A model generated the notes under the pieces. The model did not search any database. It worked only from the letters and a program-made list of their open reading frames with translations, and was not told the DNA's origin. DNA of 64,000 bases from Lacisediminihabitans profunda (GTDB lineage Bacteria; Actinomycetota; Actinomycetes; Actinomycetales; Microbacteriaceae). Both the position numbers and the translations under genes were made by a program. The stretch's first letter is position 1. The number at the start of each line of letters is the position of its first letter. The stretch spans positions 62,001 through 126,000 of the forward strand of contig NZ_VRMG01000015.1 of assembly GCF_008040105.1 (NCBI RefSeq), given 5' to 3'. Of the stretch, positions 27,222-36,548 are shown piece after piece.

Positions 27222-27241
27222 ATATCTCGATCTCGAGATAT
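27222..27241. promoter_or_regulatory. 20-bp AT-rich palindrome, putative operator between manC and sdhC
   Basis: ATATCTCGA and TCGAGATAT are perfect 9-bp arms separated by TC. It lies between the -10 of manC (27205-27210) and that of sdhC (27280-27285), and AT-rich palindromes are rare here. The TCTCGA/TCGAGA half-sites resemble operators of MarR-type regulators; no regulator gene is adjacent. Confidence 0.5.
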
Positions 27242-27279
27242 TTAGGCAAGCCTTGGCAGACGACCGATTCGCGCGGGAA

Positions 27280-27285
27280 TAGACT
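27280..27285 (+). promoter_or_regulatory. -10 element of the sdhCDAB operon
   Basis: TAGACT stands about 75 bases before the sdhC GTG. No good -35 is visible, as is usual for GC-rich actinobacteria. Unlike many promoters here it leaves a leader that ends in AAGGAGG. Confidence 0.4.
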
Positions 27286-27359
27286 GGAATCCGTTCGCCT
27301 CGCGAACAGTCACCCGCCCCGATGCCGGGGCGGACACCACTCGTCAAGGAGGGTTGCTC

Positions 27360-27812
27360 GTGCCAGAGAAGTCGGCGGGGGCCCTGGCCGCTTCCAGGCC
27401 AGAAAAGAAGTATCCACTACCCAAGATCTCGGCGCCTCGCGCTCCCCGGGGAACCCTGTATCGGGGTCGGGAGGGAATGTGGTCGTGGGTGCTGCACCGC
27501 ATCACCGGCGTCTCGATCTTCTTCTTCCTACTCGTTCACATCCTCGACACCTCGCTCGTGCGAGTGAGCCCCGGGGCCTACAACGCGGTCATCAACTCGT
27601 ACAAGACGCCCATCATGGGGCTCGGCGAGACCGCGCTCGTCGTCGCGATCGGATTCCACGCCCTCAACGGGTTGCGCGTCATCCTGATCGACTTCTGGAG
27701 TCTGGGCGCCAAGCACCAGCGACTCATGTTCTGGATCGTGATCGTGGTCTGGGTGCTGCTGCTCGTTGGTTTCGTGCCCAGACAGTTCATGCACATCTTT
27801 GGAGGGGCGTGA
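27360..27812 (+). CDS. sdhC: Succinate dehydrogenase cytochrome b556 subunit
   Basis: 150 residues. GTG start seven bases after AAGGAGG; an in-frame TTG two codons earlier is too close to that site. Three transmembrane helices follow an N-terminal cytoplasmic tail; HRITGVSIFFFLLVHILD carries conserved residues for quinone and heme binding, and FHALNGLRVILIDF marks the second helix. With SdhD it anchors the SdhAB dimer and hands electrons to menaquinone. First gene of sdhCDAB. Confidence 0.94.
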   Translation: MPEKSAGALAASRPEKKYPLPKISAPRAPRGTLYRGREGMWSWVLHRITGVSIFFFLLVHILDTSLVRVSPGAYNAVINSYKTPIMGLGETALVVAIGFHALNGLRVILIDFWSLGAKHQRLMFWIVIVVWVLLLVGFVPRQFMHIFGGA

Positions 27813-27814
27813 TC

Positions 27815-28264
27815 ATGAGCGCGACTATCGAAACACCTCGCGCACCCCAGCCGGTGCGCCGTCAACGCCGCTTCAACTTCGAGAAGTGGGGCTGGATCTA
27901 CATGCGGGCGAGTGGCGTCGTGCTCGTGGTGCTGATCTTCGGCCACCTCTTCGTGAACCTCTTCGCGGGTGAGGGTGTCAAGGCCATCGACTTCGCCTTC
28001 GTCGGCGGCAAGCTCTCCCAGCCGTTCTGGCAGATCTGGGACACCCTGCTGCTCTGGCTCGCCCTGATCCACGGCGCGAACGGCATGCGCACCATCGTGA
28101 ACGACTATGCGAGCAACCGTCTCCTCCGTGTCATTTTCAAGGGCGCGCTCATCGCGTCCGCCGTCGTACTACTCGTGCTGGGAACCCTCGTGATCTACAC
28201 CTTTGACCCCTGTCCCGCCGGCTCGCCAGCCAACCTCCTGCCGTCCTTCTGCCCGGCCGGCTAG
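27815..28264 (+). CDS. sdhD: Succinate dehydrogenase membrane anchor subunit
   Basis: 149 residues, ATG two bases after the sdhC stop. Three membrane helices; RASGVVLVVLIFGHLFVNLF and LIHGANGMRTIVNDY contain the expected His and Arg/Asp residues of the quinone and heme pocket. The C-terminal tail is Cys/Pro-rich (DPCPAGSP, PSFCPAG). It partners SdhC in the membrane. Confidence 0.93.
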   Translation: MSATIETPRAPQPVRRQRRFNFEKWGWIYMRASGVVLVVLIFGHLFVNLFAGEGVKAIDFAFVGGKLSQPFWQIWDTLLLWLALIHGANGMRTIVNDYASNRLLRVIFKGALIASAVVLLVLGTLVIYTFDPCPAGSPANLLPSFCPAG

Positions 28265-28276
28265 GGGCACTGCGCA

Positions 28277-30097
28277 ATGGGTGAAGACGCGGAAGGCACC
28301 TCCTCGATCATCGATGGAGTGCACCACCACCAGTTCGACATCGTGATCGTCGGGGCGGGAGGCGCCGGAATGCGCGCCGCCATCGAGGCGGGTCCGCACG
28401 CCCGCACCGCGGTGATCTCCAAGCTCTACCCCACGAGGTCGCACACGGGAGCGGCGCAGGGCGGCATGGCCGCAGCGCTGGCGAACGTGGAGGAAGACAA
28501 CTGGGAGTGGCACACCTACGACACCGTCAAGGGCGGCGACTACCTCGTCGACCAGGATGCGGCCGAGATCCTCGCGAAGGAGGCCATCGACGCGGTCATC
28601 GACCTCGAGAACATGGGCCTGCCCTTCAACCGCACGCCGGAGGGCAAGATCGACCAGCGCCGCTTCGGCGGGCACACGCGTGAGCACGGCAAGGCGCCCG
28701 TGCGCCGCGCCTGCTACGCGGCCGACCGCACCGGCCACATGATCCTGCAGACGCTGTTCCAGAACTGCGTGCGTCTCGGCATCAACTTCTTCAACGAGTT
28801 CTACGTGCTCGACATGGTGATGACCGAGGTCACCGACTCGTTCGGCGTCACCACGGAGCAGCCCTCCGGCGTCGTCGCGTACGAGCTCGCCACCGGCGAC
28901 CTGCACGTGTTCCAGGCGAAGGCGATCATCTTCGCGACCGGCGGATTCGGCAAGATCTTCAAGACCACCTCGAACGCACACACCCTCACCGGAGACGGCG
29001 TCGGCATCATCTGGCGCAAGGGGCTGCCGCTCGAGGACATGGAGTTCTTCCAGTTCCATCCGACCGGGCTCGCCGGCCTGGGCATCCTCCTCTCCGAGGC
29101 GGCACGCGGCGAGGGCGCCATCCTGCGCAACGCCACGGGCGAGCGCTTCATGGAGCGCTACACGCCGACGCTCAAGGACCTCGCCCCCCGCGACATCGTC
29201 GCCCGGTCGATGGCCACCGAGATCCGGGAGGGCAGGGGCGCCGGTCCGGACAAGGACTACCTCTACCTCGACATCACGCACCTCGAGCCGGCGGTGATCG
29301 ACGAGAAGCTGCCCGACATCACGGAATTCGCCCGCACCTACCTCGGCGTCGAGCCGTACACCGAACCGGTGCCGGTGCTGCCGACGGCACACTACGCGAT
29401 GGGCGGCATCCCGACCACCAACAACGCCGAGGTTCTGCGCAGCAACACCGAGGTCGTTCCCGGCCTCTACGCCGCCGGCGAGTGCGCCTGCGTGAGCGTG
29501 CACGGCTCCAACCGCCTCGGCACCAACTCGCTGCTCGACATCAACGTCTTCGGCAAGCGGGCAGGCAAGAACGCGGTCGAGTACGTGAAGACTGCGGAGT
29601 TCGTCCCGCTGCCCGACGACCCGGCGGCCGGAGTGCGCAAGATCCTCGACATGGTGCGCAGCGGGGACGGCACCGAGAGGATCGCGGTGATCCGCAAGGA
29701 GCTGCAGGACTCGATGGACCGCAACGCGCAGATCTTCCGCACCGACGATTCGCTCAAGGAAGTCACCGAGCTCATCGAGAGGCTGCGGGCGCGCTACAAG
29801 AACATCGCGCTGCAGGACAAGGGCAAGCGGTTCAATACCGACCTGCTCGAGGCCGTGGAGCTCGGCTTCCTGCTCGACCTCGCCGAGGTGCTCGTGTACT
29901 CGGCGAGGGCCCGCAAGGAGAGCCGCGGCGGCCACATGCGCGAGGACTACCCGGAGCGCGACGACAAGAACTTCCTCGTGCACACGATGGCCTACCTCAC
30001 CGGTGACCCGGAGTCCGCGGACGCTGGGGAACACATCCGCCTCGACTGGAAGCCCGTCGTGATCACGAATTACCCGCCAATGGAGAGAAAGTACTAA
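28277..30097 (+). CDS. sdhA: Succinate dehydrogenase flavoprotein subunit
   Basis: 606 residues. [17 protein letters not shown] binds [20 protein letters not shown] carries the His that forms the covalent FAD link; [20 protein letters not shown] and [11 protein letters not shown] contribute to the dicarboxylate site. Oxidises succinate to fumarate at the cytoplasmic face and passes electrons to SdhB. Its TAA shares one base with the ATG of sdhB. Confidence 0.97.
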   Translation: MGEDAEGTSSIIDGVHHHQFDIVIVGAGGAGMRAAIEAGPHARTAVISKLYPTRSHTGAAQGGMAAALANVEEDNWEWHTYDTVKGGDYLVDQDAAEILAKEAIDAVIDLENMGLPFNRTPEGKIDQRRFGGHTREHGKAPVRRACYAADRTGHMILQTLFQNCVRLGINFFNEFYVLDMVMTEVTDSFGVTTEQPSGVVAYELATGDLHVFQAKAIIFATGGFGKIFKTTSNAHTLTGDGVGIIWRKGLPLEDMEFFQFHPTGLAGLGILLSEAARGEGAILRNATGERFMERYTPTLKDLAPRDIVARSMATEIREGRGAGPDKDYLYLDITHLEPAVIDEKLPDITEFARTYLGVEPYTEPVPVLPTAHYAMGGIPTTNNAEVLRSNTEVVPGLYAAGECACVSVHGSNRLGTNSLLDINVFGKRAGKNAVEYVKTAEFVPLPDDPAAGVRKILDMVRSGDGTERIAVIRKELQDSMDRNAQIFRTDDSLKEVTELIERLRARYKNIALQDKGKRFNTDLLEAVELGFLLDLAEVLVYSARARKESRGGHMREDYPERDDKNFLVHTMAYLTGDPESADAGEHIRLDWKPVVITNYPPMERKY

Positions 30098-30852
30098 TGA
30101 GCACAGCGGTCCTGGACAACTCCCCGAGCGTCCCCGAGGTCATCCCGACCTTCACGGCGACCCTCATCATCCGCCGGTTCGACCCCGAAGTGGATGACGA
30201 GCCGCGCTGGCAGGACTTCGACGTGGAGATGCGCGGCACCGACCGCATCCTCGACGCCCTCCACAAGATCAAGTGGGAGCAGGACGGATCGCTCACCTTC
30301 CGTCGCTCGTGCGCCCACGGCGTGTGCGGCTCGGATGCGATGCGCATCAACGGCCGCAACCGCCTCGCCTGCAAGACCCTGATCAAGGACCTCGACATCT
30401 CGAAGCCGATCTATGTCGAGGCGATCAAGGGCCTGCCGCTCGAGAAGGACCTGATCGTGAACATGGATCCCTTCTTCGAGAGCTTCAAGGCGGTGCAGCC
30501 GTTCCTCATCGCCTCGTCGAAGCCCGACAAGGAGCGCCTGCAGAGCCCGGTGGAGCGTGCGCGCTTCGACGACACGACCAAGTGCATCCTGTGCGCGGCG
30601 TGCACCTCGAGCTGCCCGGTCTTCTGGACCGACGGCCAGTACTTCGGGCCGGCCGCGATCGTGAATGCCCACCGCTTCATTTTCGACTCGCGCGACGAGG
30701 GGTCCGAGGTGCGCCTCGACATCCTCAACGACCAGGAGGGCGTGTGGCGCTGCCGCACCACCTTCAACTGCACCGAGGCCTGCCCGCGCGGCATCCAGGT
30801 GACGCAGGCCATCGCCGAGGTGAAGGCGGCGGTGCTGCGCGGCAAGCCGTAG
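30097..30852 (+). CDS. sdhB: Succinate dehydrogenase iron-sulfur subunit
   Basis: 251 residues. The 2Fe-2S ligands are in CAHGVCGSDAM and the later LACKT; the 4Fe-4S and 3Fe-4S ligands lie in CILCAACTSSCPVFW and CRTTFNCTEACPRGI. Last gene of the operon. A 916-bp gene-free, repeat-rich gap follows its stop. Confidence 0.97.
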   Translation: MSTAVLDNSPSVPEVIPTFTATLIIRRFDPEVDDEPRWQDFDVEMRGTDRILDALHKIKWEQDGSLTFRRSCAHGVCGSDAMRINGRNRLACKTLIKDLDISKPIYVEAIKGLPLEKDLIVNMDPFFESFKAVQPFLIASSKPDKERLQSPVERARFDDTTKCILCAACTSSCPVFWTDGQYFGPAAIVNAHRFIFDSRDEGSEVRLDILNDQEGVWRCRTTFNCTEACPRGIQVTQAIAEVKAAVLRGKP

Positions 30853-30914
30853 GCAGCTCGCTGCCTGCCGTTCCCCGGCTCTGCGGGGCGCACTGGCCCT
30901 GAGCGGGTGCTTGT

Positions 30915-31055
30915 CGTCCCTGCGGGGTGTCATACCTGCGGGGTGCATCCCTGCGGGGTGCCTTCCCCCGGGGTGTCGTCCCAGCGGGGTGTCGTCCCCG
31001 CGGGGTGTATTCCCCACGGCGTGCCTTCCCTGCGGCGCGTCTTCCCCGCGGCGTG
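30915..31055 (+). repeat. Minisatellite, about nine 15-16 bp units
   Basis: Imperfect direct repeats of the type TCGTCCCTGCGGGGTG run head to tail from just after sdhB. Early units end in GGGGTG, later ones in GGCGTG. No reading frame across it looks like a protein. Confidence 0.85.
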
Positions 31056-31556
31056 CATAACTCCTGCAAATCGCGCCGCTCCTCCCGGCCACCCCCAGGA
31101 ATACGAGCCGGTTTGTGCTGCTCCCCCAAAACTGCCGGAGTTACGCACGCCGAGTCGATGAGCGATCCGGGACTGGCCGGGTTGCGGACCGGGGCTCCGC
31201 ACCGGGGCTCCGTCCGGGGCTCCGTCCGCCCGCGCACTCGCCACCGCCCGCCCGCGCCCCGTGCACAACTCCTGCAATTCGCGCCGCTCCTCCCGACCAC
31301 CCCCAGGAATACGGGCCGGTTTGTGCTGCTCCCCCAAAAACTGCCGGAGTTACGCACGCCGAGTCGGTGACCGTTCCGGAGTGGCCGGGTTGCAGACCGG
31401 GGCTCCGCACCGGGGCTCCGTCCGCCTGCGCACTCGCCACCGCCCGCCCGCGCCCCGTGCATAACTCCTGCAATTCGTGTCGCCGCGCTCCCGCTGCCGC
31501 CGAAGACACGGGGGCGGTTTCGCCCCTGTGGAAGAACTGCCGGAGTTATGAACACG
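31053..31556. repeat. Three tandem copies (about 208 and 196 bp) of a hairpin-forming repeat
   Basis: Each copy opens with GTGCATAACTCCTGCAA (31053), its variant with CACAACT (31261) or again CATAACT (31457), and closes on a left-facing partner CTGCCGGAGTTA (31132, 31341, 31538). Copies one and two are nearly identical over their whole length, including a GTTTGTGCTGCTCCCCCAAAA segment ahead of the closing arm; copy three is diverged inside. The same arms recur at 37.9-38.2 and 39.2-39.4 kb. Confidence 0.88.
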
Positions 31557-31589
31557 GCTAGGGGGCACGGCAGGAGGCCCGCGCACGCC

Positions 31590-31740
31590 ACCGGGCAGCG
31601 CAGTGGAGTCGCAGCGCAGCGCTGAGGGCAAGGGGCCGCGCAGGGCAGCGCAGAGGTCGAGCGGCCGGGCAGCGCAGAGGGCGAGGGGCCGCGCAGTGCA
31701 GCGCAGAGGCGGCGCAGAGGGCAGACAGCCGGGCAGCCCA
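31590..31740 (+). repeat. GGCAGCGCAG-rich imperfect tandem repeats
   Basis: Purine-rich direct repeats around GCAGCGCAGAGG and GGGGCCGCGCAG, ending just before the ptsI stop. It completes the 916-bp gap 30853-31768, in which I see no gene. Confidence 0.75.
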
Positions 31741-31768
31741 GGCGCTGCCCGACGGGCCGGAGACCGGC

Positions 31769-33409
31769 TCAGGCGGAGGCGACGGCGCGCGCCTCCGTGG
31801 CGGTGCGAGCCGCGAGAGCCCGGCTCGCTCGCTCGCTGGCCTCCGCGAGCGTGACCGTGCGGAGCTCTGCGCGCACGTCGGCGAGCGCCGCCGGCGTCAT
31901 CGAGAGGCTCGTCACGCCCAGGCCCACGAGCACCACGGCGAGCTGCGGATCCGCCGCCGCCTCGCCACAGACGCCCACCGATTTGCCCGCAGCGGCTCCG
32001 GCGTCACCGAGGAGCTTCACCAGGCGCAGCACCGCCGGGTGCCAGGGGTCCTGGAACTGCGCGACGGAGCCGAGCATCCGATCGGCGGCAAGGGTGTACT
32101 GGGTGAGGTCGTTGGTTCCGATGCTCACGAAGTCCGCGACGCCGAGCACCTGGTCGGCCAGTACGGCGAGGGACGGCACCTCGGCCATCACCCCCACCGT
32201 CGTGAGTCCCAGCTCCCGGCCGAGGGACACGAAGTACTCGGTCTCCTCGGAGTCGGACACCATCGGCGCCATCACCCACAGCTCGGCGTCGGTCTCCGCG
32301 GCGGCGAGGGCGAGGGCGGTGAGCTGGTCACGCAGGATCGGCTCACTCGCACGCAGGGCGCGAAGACCCCGCAGGCCCAGGGCCGGATTCTCCTCGTGGG
32401 CGTCGTTGAGAAAGCTCAGCGGCTTGTCGGCGCCGGCGTCGAGCGCGCGGACCACCACCTTCCTGCCGGGGAACTGGGCGAGGAGCTGCGCGTAGTGCAC
32501 GCGCTGCACGTCGACGGACGGCGCGGTCTTCGCGTCCAGGAAGAGGAACTCGGTGCGGAACAGTCCGACGCCCTCCGCGCCGAGTGCGATCGCGGCGGCG
32601 GCATCCTTCGGCGACCCGAGATTCGCGAGCAACGGGATGGCCGTGCCGTCGGCGAGCTCCCCCGGAGTGATGGGCGCCGCAACGACGGCGGCTCGCTCGG
32701 CGATGGTCGCCCGGGCGCGCTCGAGGTCCGCCTCGCTCGGGGCCACCCGCACGAGGCCGGCGCCGGCATCCACGATCACCTCGGTGCCGTCGGCCAGGTC
32801 GAGCGCCCCAGCCACCCCGACGATGGCCGGAATGGACTTCGCTCTCGCCAGAATGGCCGTGTGACTCGTCGGGCCACCATCCCGGGTGACGAGGCCGAGC
32901 ACCTTGCCGAGGTCGAGCAGGGCCGTGTCGGCCGGGGCGAGATCGTGGGCGACCAGGACGAACGGCCTGTCCGAGCTGGGGACGCCGGGGGCAGGCACCC
33001 CGCGCAGGTGGGCGATGATGCGGCGGGAGACGTCGGCGAGGTCGGCGGCGCGCTCCGCCATCAGGCCACCCATGCCGGTGAGGATGTCCTGGAACGCCCC
33101 GAACGCCTCGAAGACCGCGCGTTCCCCCGTCTTGCCCGCATCGATGCGGGACTGGATATCGTCGACCAGCGACGGGTCCTGAGCCATCAGCGCCGCCGCC
33201 TCGAGCACGTCCTTGGCGGCACCGCCGGCCTTCTCGCCCCGCGATTGCAGCTCGACGGCGACCGCGGCGAGGGCCTCAGACACCGCCGAGAACTCCACGC
33301 CGGCGTCGGCCGTGCGCGCCACGTCGGCCGGTTCCGGCAGCGGGTCCGGCATCCTCACAATCGGGCCTACCGCGATTCCCCGTCCCACGCCGATGCCGTG
33401 CAAATCCAT
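31769..33409 (-). CDS. ptsI: PTS enzyme I (phosphoenolpyruvate-protein phosphotransferase)
   Basis: 546 residues, slightly short for EI. Phospho-His motif GGPTSHTAILAR lies about residue 180-191; GVGLFRTEFLF, RALDAGADKPLSF and a C-terminal GTNDLTQYTLAADR form the PEP-binding barrel. It transfers phosphate from PEP to HPr and so powers the IIA/IIB pair at 16 kb and other PTS systems. Start ATG 33409 has GGAGG six bases upstream. No ptsH gene is adjacent. Confidence 0.95.
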   Translation of the reverse strand: MDLHGIGVGRGIAVGPIVRMPDPLPEPADVARTADAGVEFSAVSEALAAVAVELQSRGEKAGGAAKDVLEAAALMAQDPSLVDDIQSRIDAGKTGERAVFEAFGAFQDILTGMGGLMAERAADLADVSRRIIAHLRGVPAPGVPSSDRPFVLVAHDLAPADTALLDLGKVLGLVTRDGGPTSHTAILARAKSIPAIVGVAGALDLADGTEVIVDAGAGLVRVAPSEADLERARATIAERAAVVAAPITPGELADGTAIPLLANLGSPKDAAAAIALGAEGVGLFRTEFLFLDAKTAPSVDVQRVHYAQLLAQFPGRKVVVRALDAGADKPLSFLNDAHEENPALGLRGLRALRASEPILRDQLTALALAAAETDAELWVMAPMVSDSEETEYFVSLGRELGLTTVGVMAEVPSLAVLADQVLGVADFVSIGTNDLTQYTLAADRMLGSVAQFQDPWHPAVLRLVKLLGDAGAAAGKSVGVCGEAAADPQLAVVLVGLGVTSLSMTPAALADVRAELRTVTLAEASERASRALAARTATEARAVASA

Positions 33410-33441
33410 GGGTGTCCTCCCTCGAGTCTGCTGTGTGCGCC

Positions 33442-33447
33442 ACTCTA
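33442..33447 (-). promoter_or_regulatory. -10 element of ptsI
   Basis: TAGAGT on the minus strand, 32 bases before the ptsI ATG, predicting a leader of roughly 25 bases that contains the GGAGG site. It faces away from the -10 of the YihY gene only 13 bases away, so the two promoters overlap. Confidence 0.45.
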
Positions 33448-33460
33448 CCGGGCCGCTGGA

Positions 33461-33466
33461 TAGGCT
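33461..33466 (+). promoter_or_regulatory. -10 element of the YihY-family gene
   Basis: TAGGCT is followed by seven bases and an in-frame GTG at 33474, five codons before the ATG chosen here. Transcription from it would allow a leaderless GTG start or a 15-base leader. Confidence 0.4.
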
Positions 33467-33488
33467 GGAGCGAGTGGAGAGGGGCCCC

Positions 33489-34481
33489 ATGGTGGCGGGA
33501 GCGAAGCGTCTGTACGCGCGCATCCAGAGCCTCATTGTTCGGATGCAGCGCCTGCGCGTGGCACGCGTGTTCGTGCGTTATTCGGAGAAGAACGGCCCGA
33601 TTCTCGCCGCCGGGCTGAGCCTTGCCGCCCTCTACAGCGTGTTCGCCGGGCTGTACGTGGGATTCACCATCTTCGGCCTGTATCTCAAGGCGGACCCTCA
33701 GTTGCGGGATGCCGTGGTGAACACCGTCGCCCTGTCGGTACCCGGACTCATCGACACCGGCGACGGCAGCGGTGGGGCGATCAACATCGACGCTCTCTTC
33801 ACCTCCAGCTCCCTCACCTGGAGCGGAGCCATCGCCCTCGCGGCGCTCCTCTTCACGACTCTCGGCTGGTTCGGCGCCGCCCGGGCCGCCGTGCGCACGG
33901 TGTTCGACCTGCCCCCGGACAAGACCTTCTTCCTGCTGCGGAAGCTCAGGGACCTGGGCCTCGTGGTCGGATTCGGCGCCGTCACCGTCCTGTCGGCCGC
34001 GATCTCCGTGTTCAGCACGAGTGCGCTCAGCTTTCTTCTCGACCTCATCGGAATCGACGGGCACTCCGGTTTCGCGGACGCCGCGGCCCGCGTGATCGGA
34101 CTGACCCTGGTTCTGGTGCTCGACACCATCGTGCTCGCCAGTCTGTTCCGGGTACTCTCCGGCCAGCGACTGCCCGGGCGGCGACTTCTTACCGGATCGG
34201 TGCTCGGGGCACTGGCCCTCGGCATCCTCAAGGTGCTCGGTGCCACCATCATCGGCGGCGCCGGACGGAACCCGCTGCTCGCCTCCTTCGCCGTGATCGT
34301 CGGCCTGCTGATCTGGTTTGGTCTCGTCTGCCAGGTGCTGCTCATCTCGGCCACCTGGATCGCCGTCGACATGGCCGACCACGGCGAAGACGCGTCGAGC
34401 TTCGCCAGAGGTGGCGGAGTCCGGGTGCCGCCGCGTCCCCTCCGGGCCCGGCGGGCTCGGGCTGTCGGTCGCGCTCGCTAA
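33489..34481 (+). CDS. YihY/BrkB-family membrane protein
   Basis: 330 residues with about six transmembrane helices (from residue 38 on), a cytoplasmic N-terminal helix and an Arg-rich tail. RYSEKNGPILAAGLSLAALY is the typical entrance of the YihY/virulence factor BrkB family (once misnamed RNase BN), and GWFGAARAAVRTVFDLPPDK resembles its other conserved block. Function of the family is unsettled (transport or envelope roles). An in-frame GTG at 33474 is a possible leaderless start. Confidence 0.85.
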   Translation: MVAGAKRLYARIQSLIVRMQRLRVARVFVRYSEKNGPILAAGLSLAALYSVFAGLYVGFTIFGLYLKADPQLRDAVVNTVALSVPGLIDTGDGSGGAINIDALFTSSSLTWSGAIALAALLFTTLGWFGAARAAVRTVFDLPPDKTFFLLRKLRDLGLVVGFGAVTVLSAAISVFSTSALSFLLDLIGIDGHSGFADAAARVIGLTLVLVLDTIVLASLFRVLSGQRLPGRRLLTGSVLGALALGILKVLGATIIGGAGRNPLLASFAVIVGLLIWFGLVCQVLLISATWIAVDMADHGEDASSFARGGGVRVPPRPLRARRARAVGRAR

Positions 34482-34484
34482 ACT
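34479..34484 (+). promoter_or_regulatory. -10 element, leaderless promoter of the exonuclease III gene
   Basis: TAAACT overlaps the stop codon of the previous gene and stands seven bases before the ATG at 34492. It would let xthA be expressed independently of its upstream neighbour. Confidence 0.45.
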
Positions 34485-34491
34485 TTCAGGT

Positions 34492-35340
34492 ATGCCCACT
34501 CCCCTGCGAATCGCCACGGTCAATGTCAACGGTGTGCGAGCGGCCTACCGCAAGGGGATGGGCGAGTGGCTCGACGGCCGAGGGATCGACATCCTCGCCC
34601 TGCAGGAGGTGCGCGCAGCCACCGAAGACCTCGAGGGTCTCCTCGGGCCGGAGTGGAACATCCTGCACGACGCGGCAACGGCCAAGGGTCGGGCCGGTGT
34701 GGCGCTGGCCAGCCGCGGCAAGGCGGAGATCCACCGCGTGGACCTCGGGGACGAGAAGTTCGACAGTGCCGGTCGCTGGCTCGAGGCGGACTACCGCGTC
34801 GGAGACGCCGTCGTCACCGTGGTGAGCACCTACGTGCATTCCGGCGACGCCGAAACCCCCGCGAAGATGATCGAGAAGTACAAGTTCCTCGACGCGATGT
34901 CCCGTCGACTTCCCGAGCTCTCGGCGCACACGCCATACGCCGTGGTGGTCGGCGACCTCAACGTCGGGCACCGCGAACTGGACATCAAGAACTGGCGGGG
35001 CAACCGCAAGAGCGCGGGATTCCTGCTCAAGGAGCGTGCCTACTTCGACAAGTTCTTCGGACCGGCCGGCAAGAACGTGGCCTGCGTCGACGGCAAGACT
35101 CGTCGCGGGCTCGGCTGGGTGGATGTCGGCCGCACCTGGGCCGGCGAGGTCGAGGGCCCGTACACCTGGTGGTCCCAGCGCGGGCAGGCCTTCGACACCG
35201 ACACCGGCTGGCGACTGGACTATCAGATGGCCTCCCCCGCGCTCGCGGCAACCGTCACCGCCTACTCGGTGGACCGGGCGTCGGCGTGGGACACCCGATG
35301 GTCGGACCACGCTCCGGTCGTCGTCGACTATCTGGTCTAG
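34492..35340 (+). CDS. xthA: Exodeoxyribonuclease III / AP endonuclease
   Basis: 282 residues of the EEP nuclease family. Catalytic signatures: ATVNVNGVRAA with the metal/base Asn, LALQEVRA with the metal Glu, VVGDLNVGHRELD with Asp and Asn, LDYQMASP and the closing SDHAPVVVDY with the Asp-His pair. It cuts abasic sites and trims 3' blocks in base excision repair. Confidence 0.94.
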   Translation: MPTPLRIATVNVNGVRAAYRKGMGEWLDGRGIDILALQEVRAATEDLEGLLGPEWNILHDAATAKGRAGVALASRGKAEIHRVDLGDEKFDSAGRWLEADYRVGDAVVTVVSTYVHSGDAETPAKMIEKYKFLDAMSRRLPELSAHTPYAVVVGDLNVGHRELDIKNWRGNRKSAGFLLKERAYFDKFFGPAGKNVACVDGKTRRGLGWVDVGRTWAGEVEGPYTWWSQRGQAFDTDTGWRLDYQMASPALAATVTAYSVDRASAWDTRWSDHAPVVVDYLV

Positions 35341-35374
35341 TTCCTCGGCTCGTAAACCGGGGGTCTTCTCGGGG

Positions 35375-35450
35375 GTCGCGGCGAACGGTTGTGCCGGCTC
35401 CGCCCATAGAGGCCCGCCACGCCCCCGCCGCCACAACCATTCGCCGCGAC
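35375..35450. repeat. Long inverted repeat, 19-bp arms, between xthA and trpS
   Basis: Arms 35375-35393 and 35432-35450 pair over 19 positions with a single mismatch (core GTCGCGGCGAA ... TTCGCCGCGAC). It sits 35 bases after the xthA stop and 90 before trpS. No T-run follows. Confidence 0.8.
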
Positions 35451-35540
35451 TTCGTCGCTCGTCGGATCCTTCGGCCACTACGGCTTCATCGGGAGCAGCG
35501 CGTTTCGCGCGTTCCGCCATCAAACTGAAAGACTGGACTC

Positions 35541-36548
35541 ATGAGTTCTAAGCCCCGCCTGTTCTCCGGTATGCAGCCGTCCGCCGAATCGCTTCACATC
35601 GGCAACTACATCGGCGCGCTCCTGCAGTGGAAGGAACTCCAGAACACGCACGACGCGATCTTCAGCATCGTCGACCTGCACGCGATCACCGTCGCCCAGG
35701 AGCCCGCCGCCCTGCGCGAGAACACCCGGCGCACCGCGGCGCAGTACATCGCCGCGGGAATCGACCCCGAGGTGTCCACCCTCTTCGTGCAATCGCACGT
35801 GGCGGCGCATCCGCAGCTCGCCTGGATCCTCAACACGATCACCGGCTTCGGCGAGGCCAGTCGCATGACCCAGTTCAAGGACAAGGCGGCGAAACAGGGG
35901 ACGGATGCCGCGTCCGTCGGGCTGTTCGCCTACCCCACTCTCATGGCCGCCGACATACTGCTGTACAACGCGGTCGCTGTGCCCGTCGGCGACGACCAGA
36001 AGCAGCACGTGGAGCTCACCCGCGACCTCGCCAACCGCTTCAACACGCGCTTCGGCCCGACCTTCGCGATGCCGGAGCCGCTCATCCTCAAGCAGACCGC
36101 CCGCATCTACGACCTGCAGAACCCGACATCCAAGATGAGCAAGTCCGCCGAGTCCCCCGCCGGCGTGGTGTGGCTCCTCGACGAGCCGTCGGTCACAGCG
36201 AAGAAGATCAAGTCCGCCGTGACGGATGCCGGGCGCGAGGTTGTCTACGACGTCGCCGAGAAGCCGGGCGTCTCGAACCTGCTGACCGTGTTCTCCGTTC
36301 TGTCGGGTCGCCCGATCGAGTCGCTCGAGTCGGAGTACGCCGGTCGCGGCTACGGGGACTTCAAGAAGGACCTCGCCGATGTGGTGGTCGAGACCTTCGC
36401 GCCGATCCGCACCCGCGCCCTCGAGCTCCTGGCCGATCCGGCCGAGCTCGACCGGGTCCTCGCCGGCAACGCCGACCGGGCCGCGGAGATCGCCGACGCC
36501 ACCCTCGCGACGGTGTACGACCGCGTCGGGCTGCTGCCGAGGCGGTGA
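35541..36548 (+). CDS. trpS: Tryptophanyl-tRNA synthetase
   Basis: 335 residues, class I synthetase charging tRNA-Trp. The HIGH-like motif is HIGNYIGAL near residue 18 and the KMSKS loop is KMSKSA near 199. [16 protein letters not shown] and [17 protein letters not shown] are conserved in bacterial TrpRS. It is followed with GTGA overlap by an acetyltransferase gene. Confidence 0.97.
   Translation: MSSKPRLFSGMQPSAESLHIGNYIGALLQWKELQNTHDAIFSIVDLHAITVAQEPAALRENTRRTAAQYIAAGIDPEVSTLFVQSHVAAHPQLAWILNTITGFGEASRMTQFKDKAAKQGTDAASVGLFAYPTLMAADILLYNAVAVPVGDDQKQHVELTRDLANRFNTRFGPTFAMPEPLILKQTARIYDLQNPTSKMSKSAESPAGVVWLLDEPSVTAKKIKSAVTDAGREVVYDVAEKPGVSNLLTVFSVLSGRPIESLESEYAGRGYGDFKKDLADVVVETFAPIRTRALELLADPAELDRVLAGNADRAAEIADATLATVYDRVGLLPRR

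Noticed and set aside
27242-27258. DtxR/IdeR-like iron box near TTTAGGCAAGCCTTGGC before sdhC
   Set aside because: Only about 11 of 19 positions agree with the consensus as I know it, and the symmetry is poor.
30927-31561. Overlapping ORFs of 80-150 codons inside the sdhB-ptsI gap
   Set aside because: They follow the repeat period, are Arg/Pro/Gly-rich on both strands and have no ribosome sites; repeats explain them.
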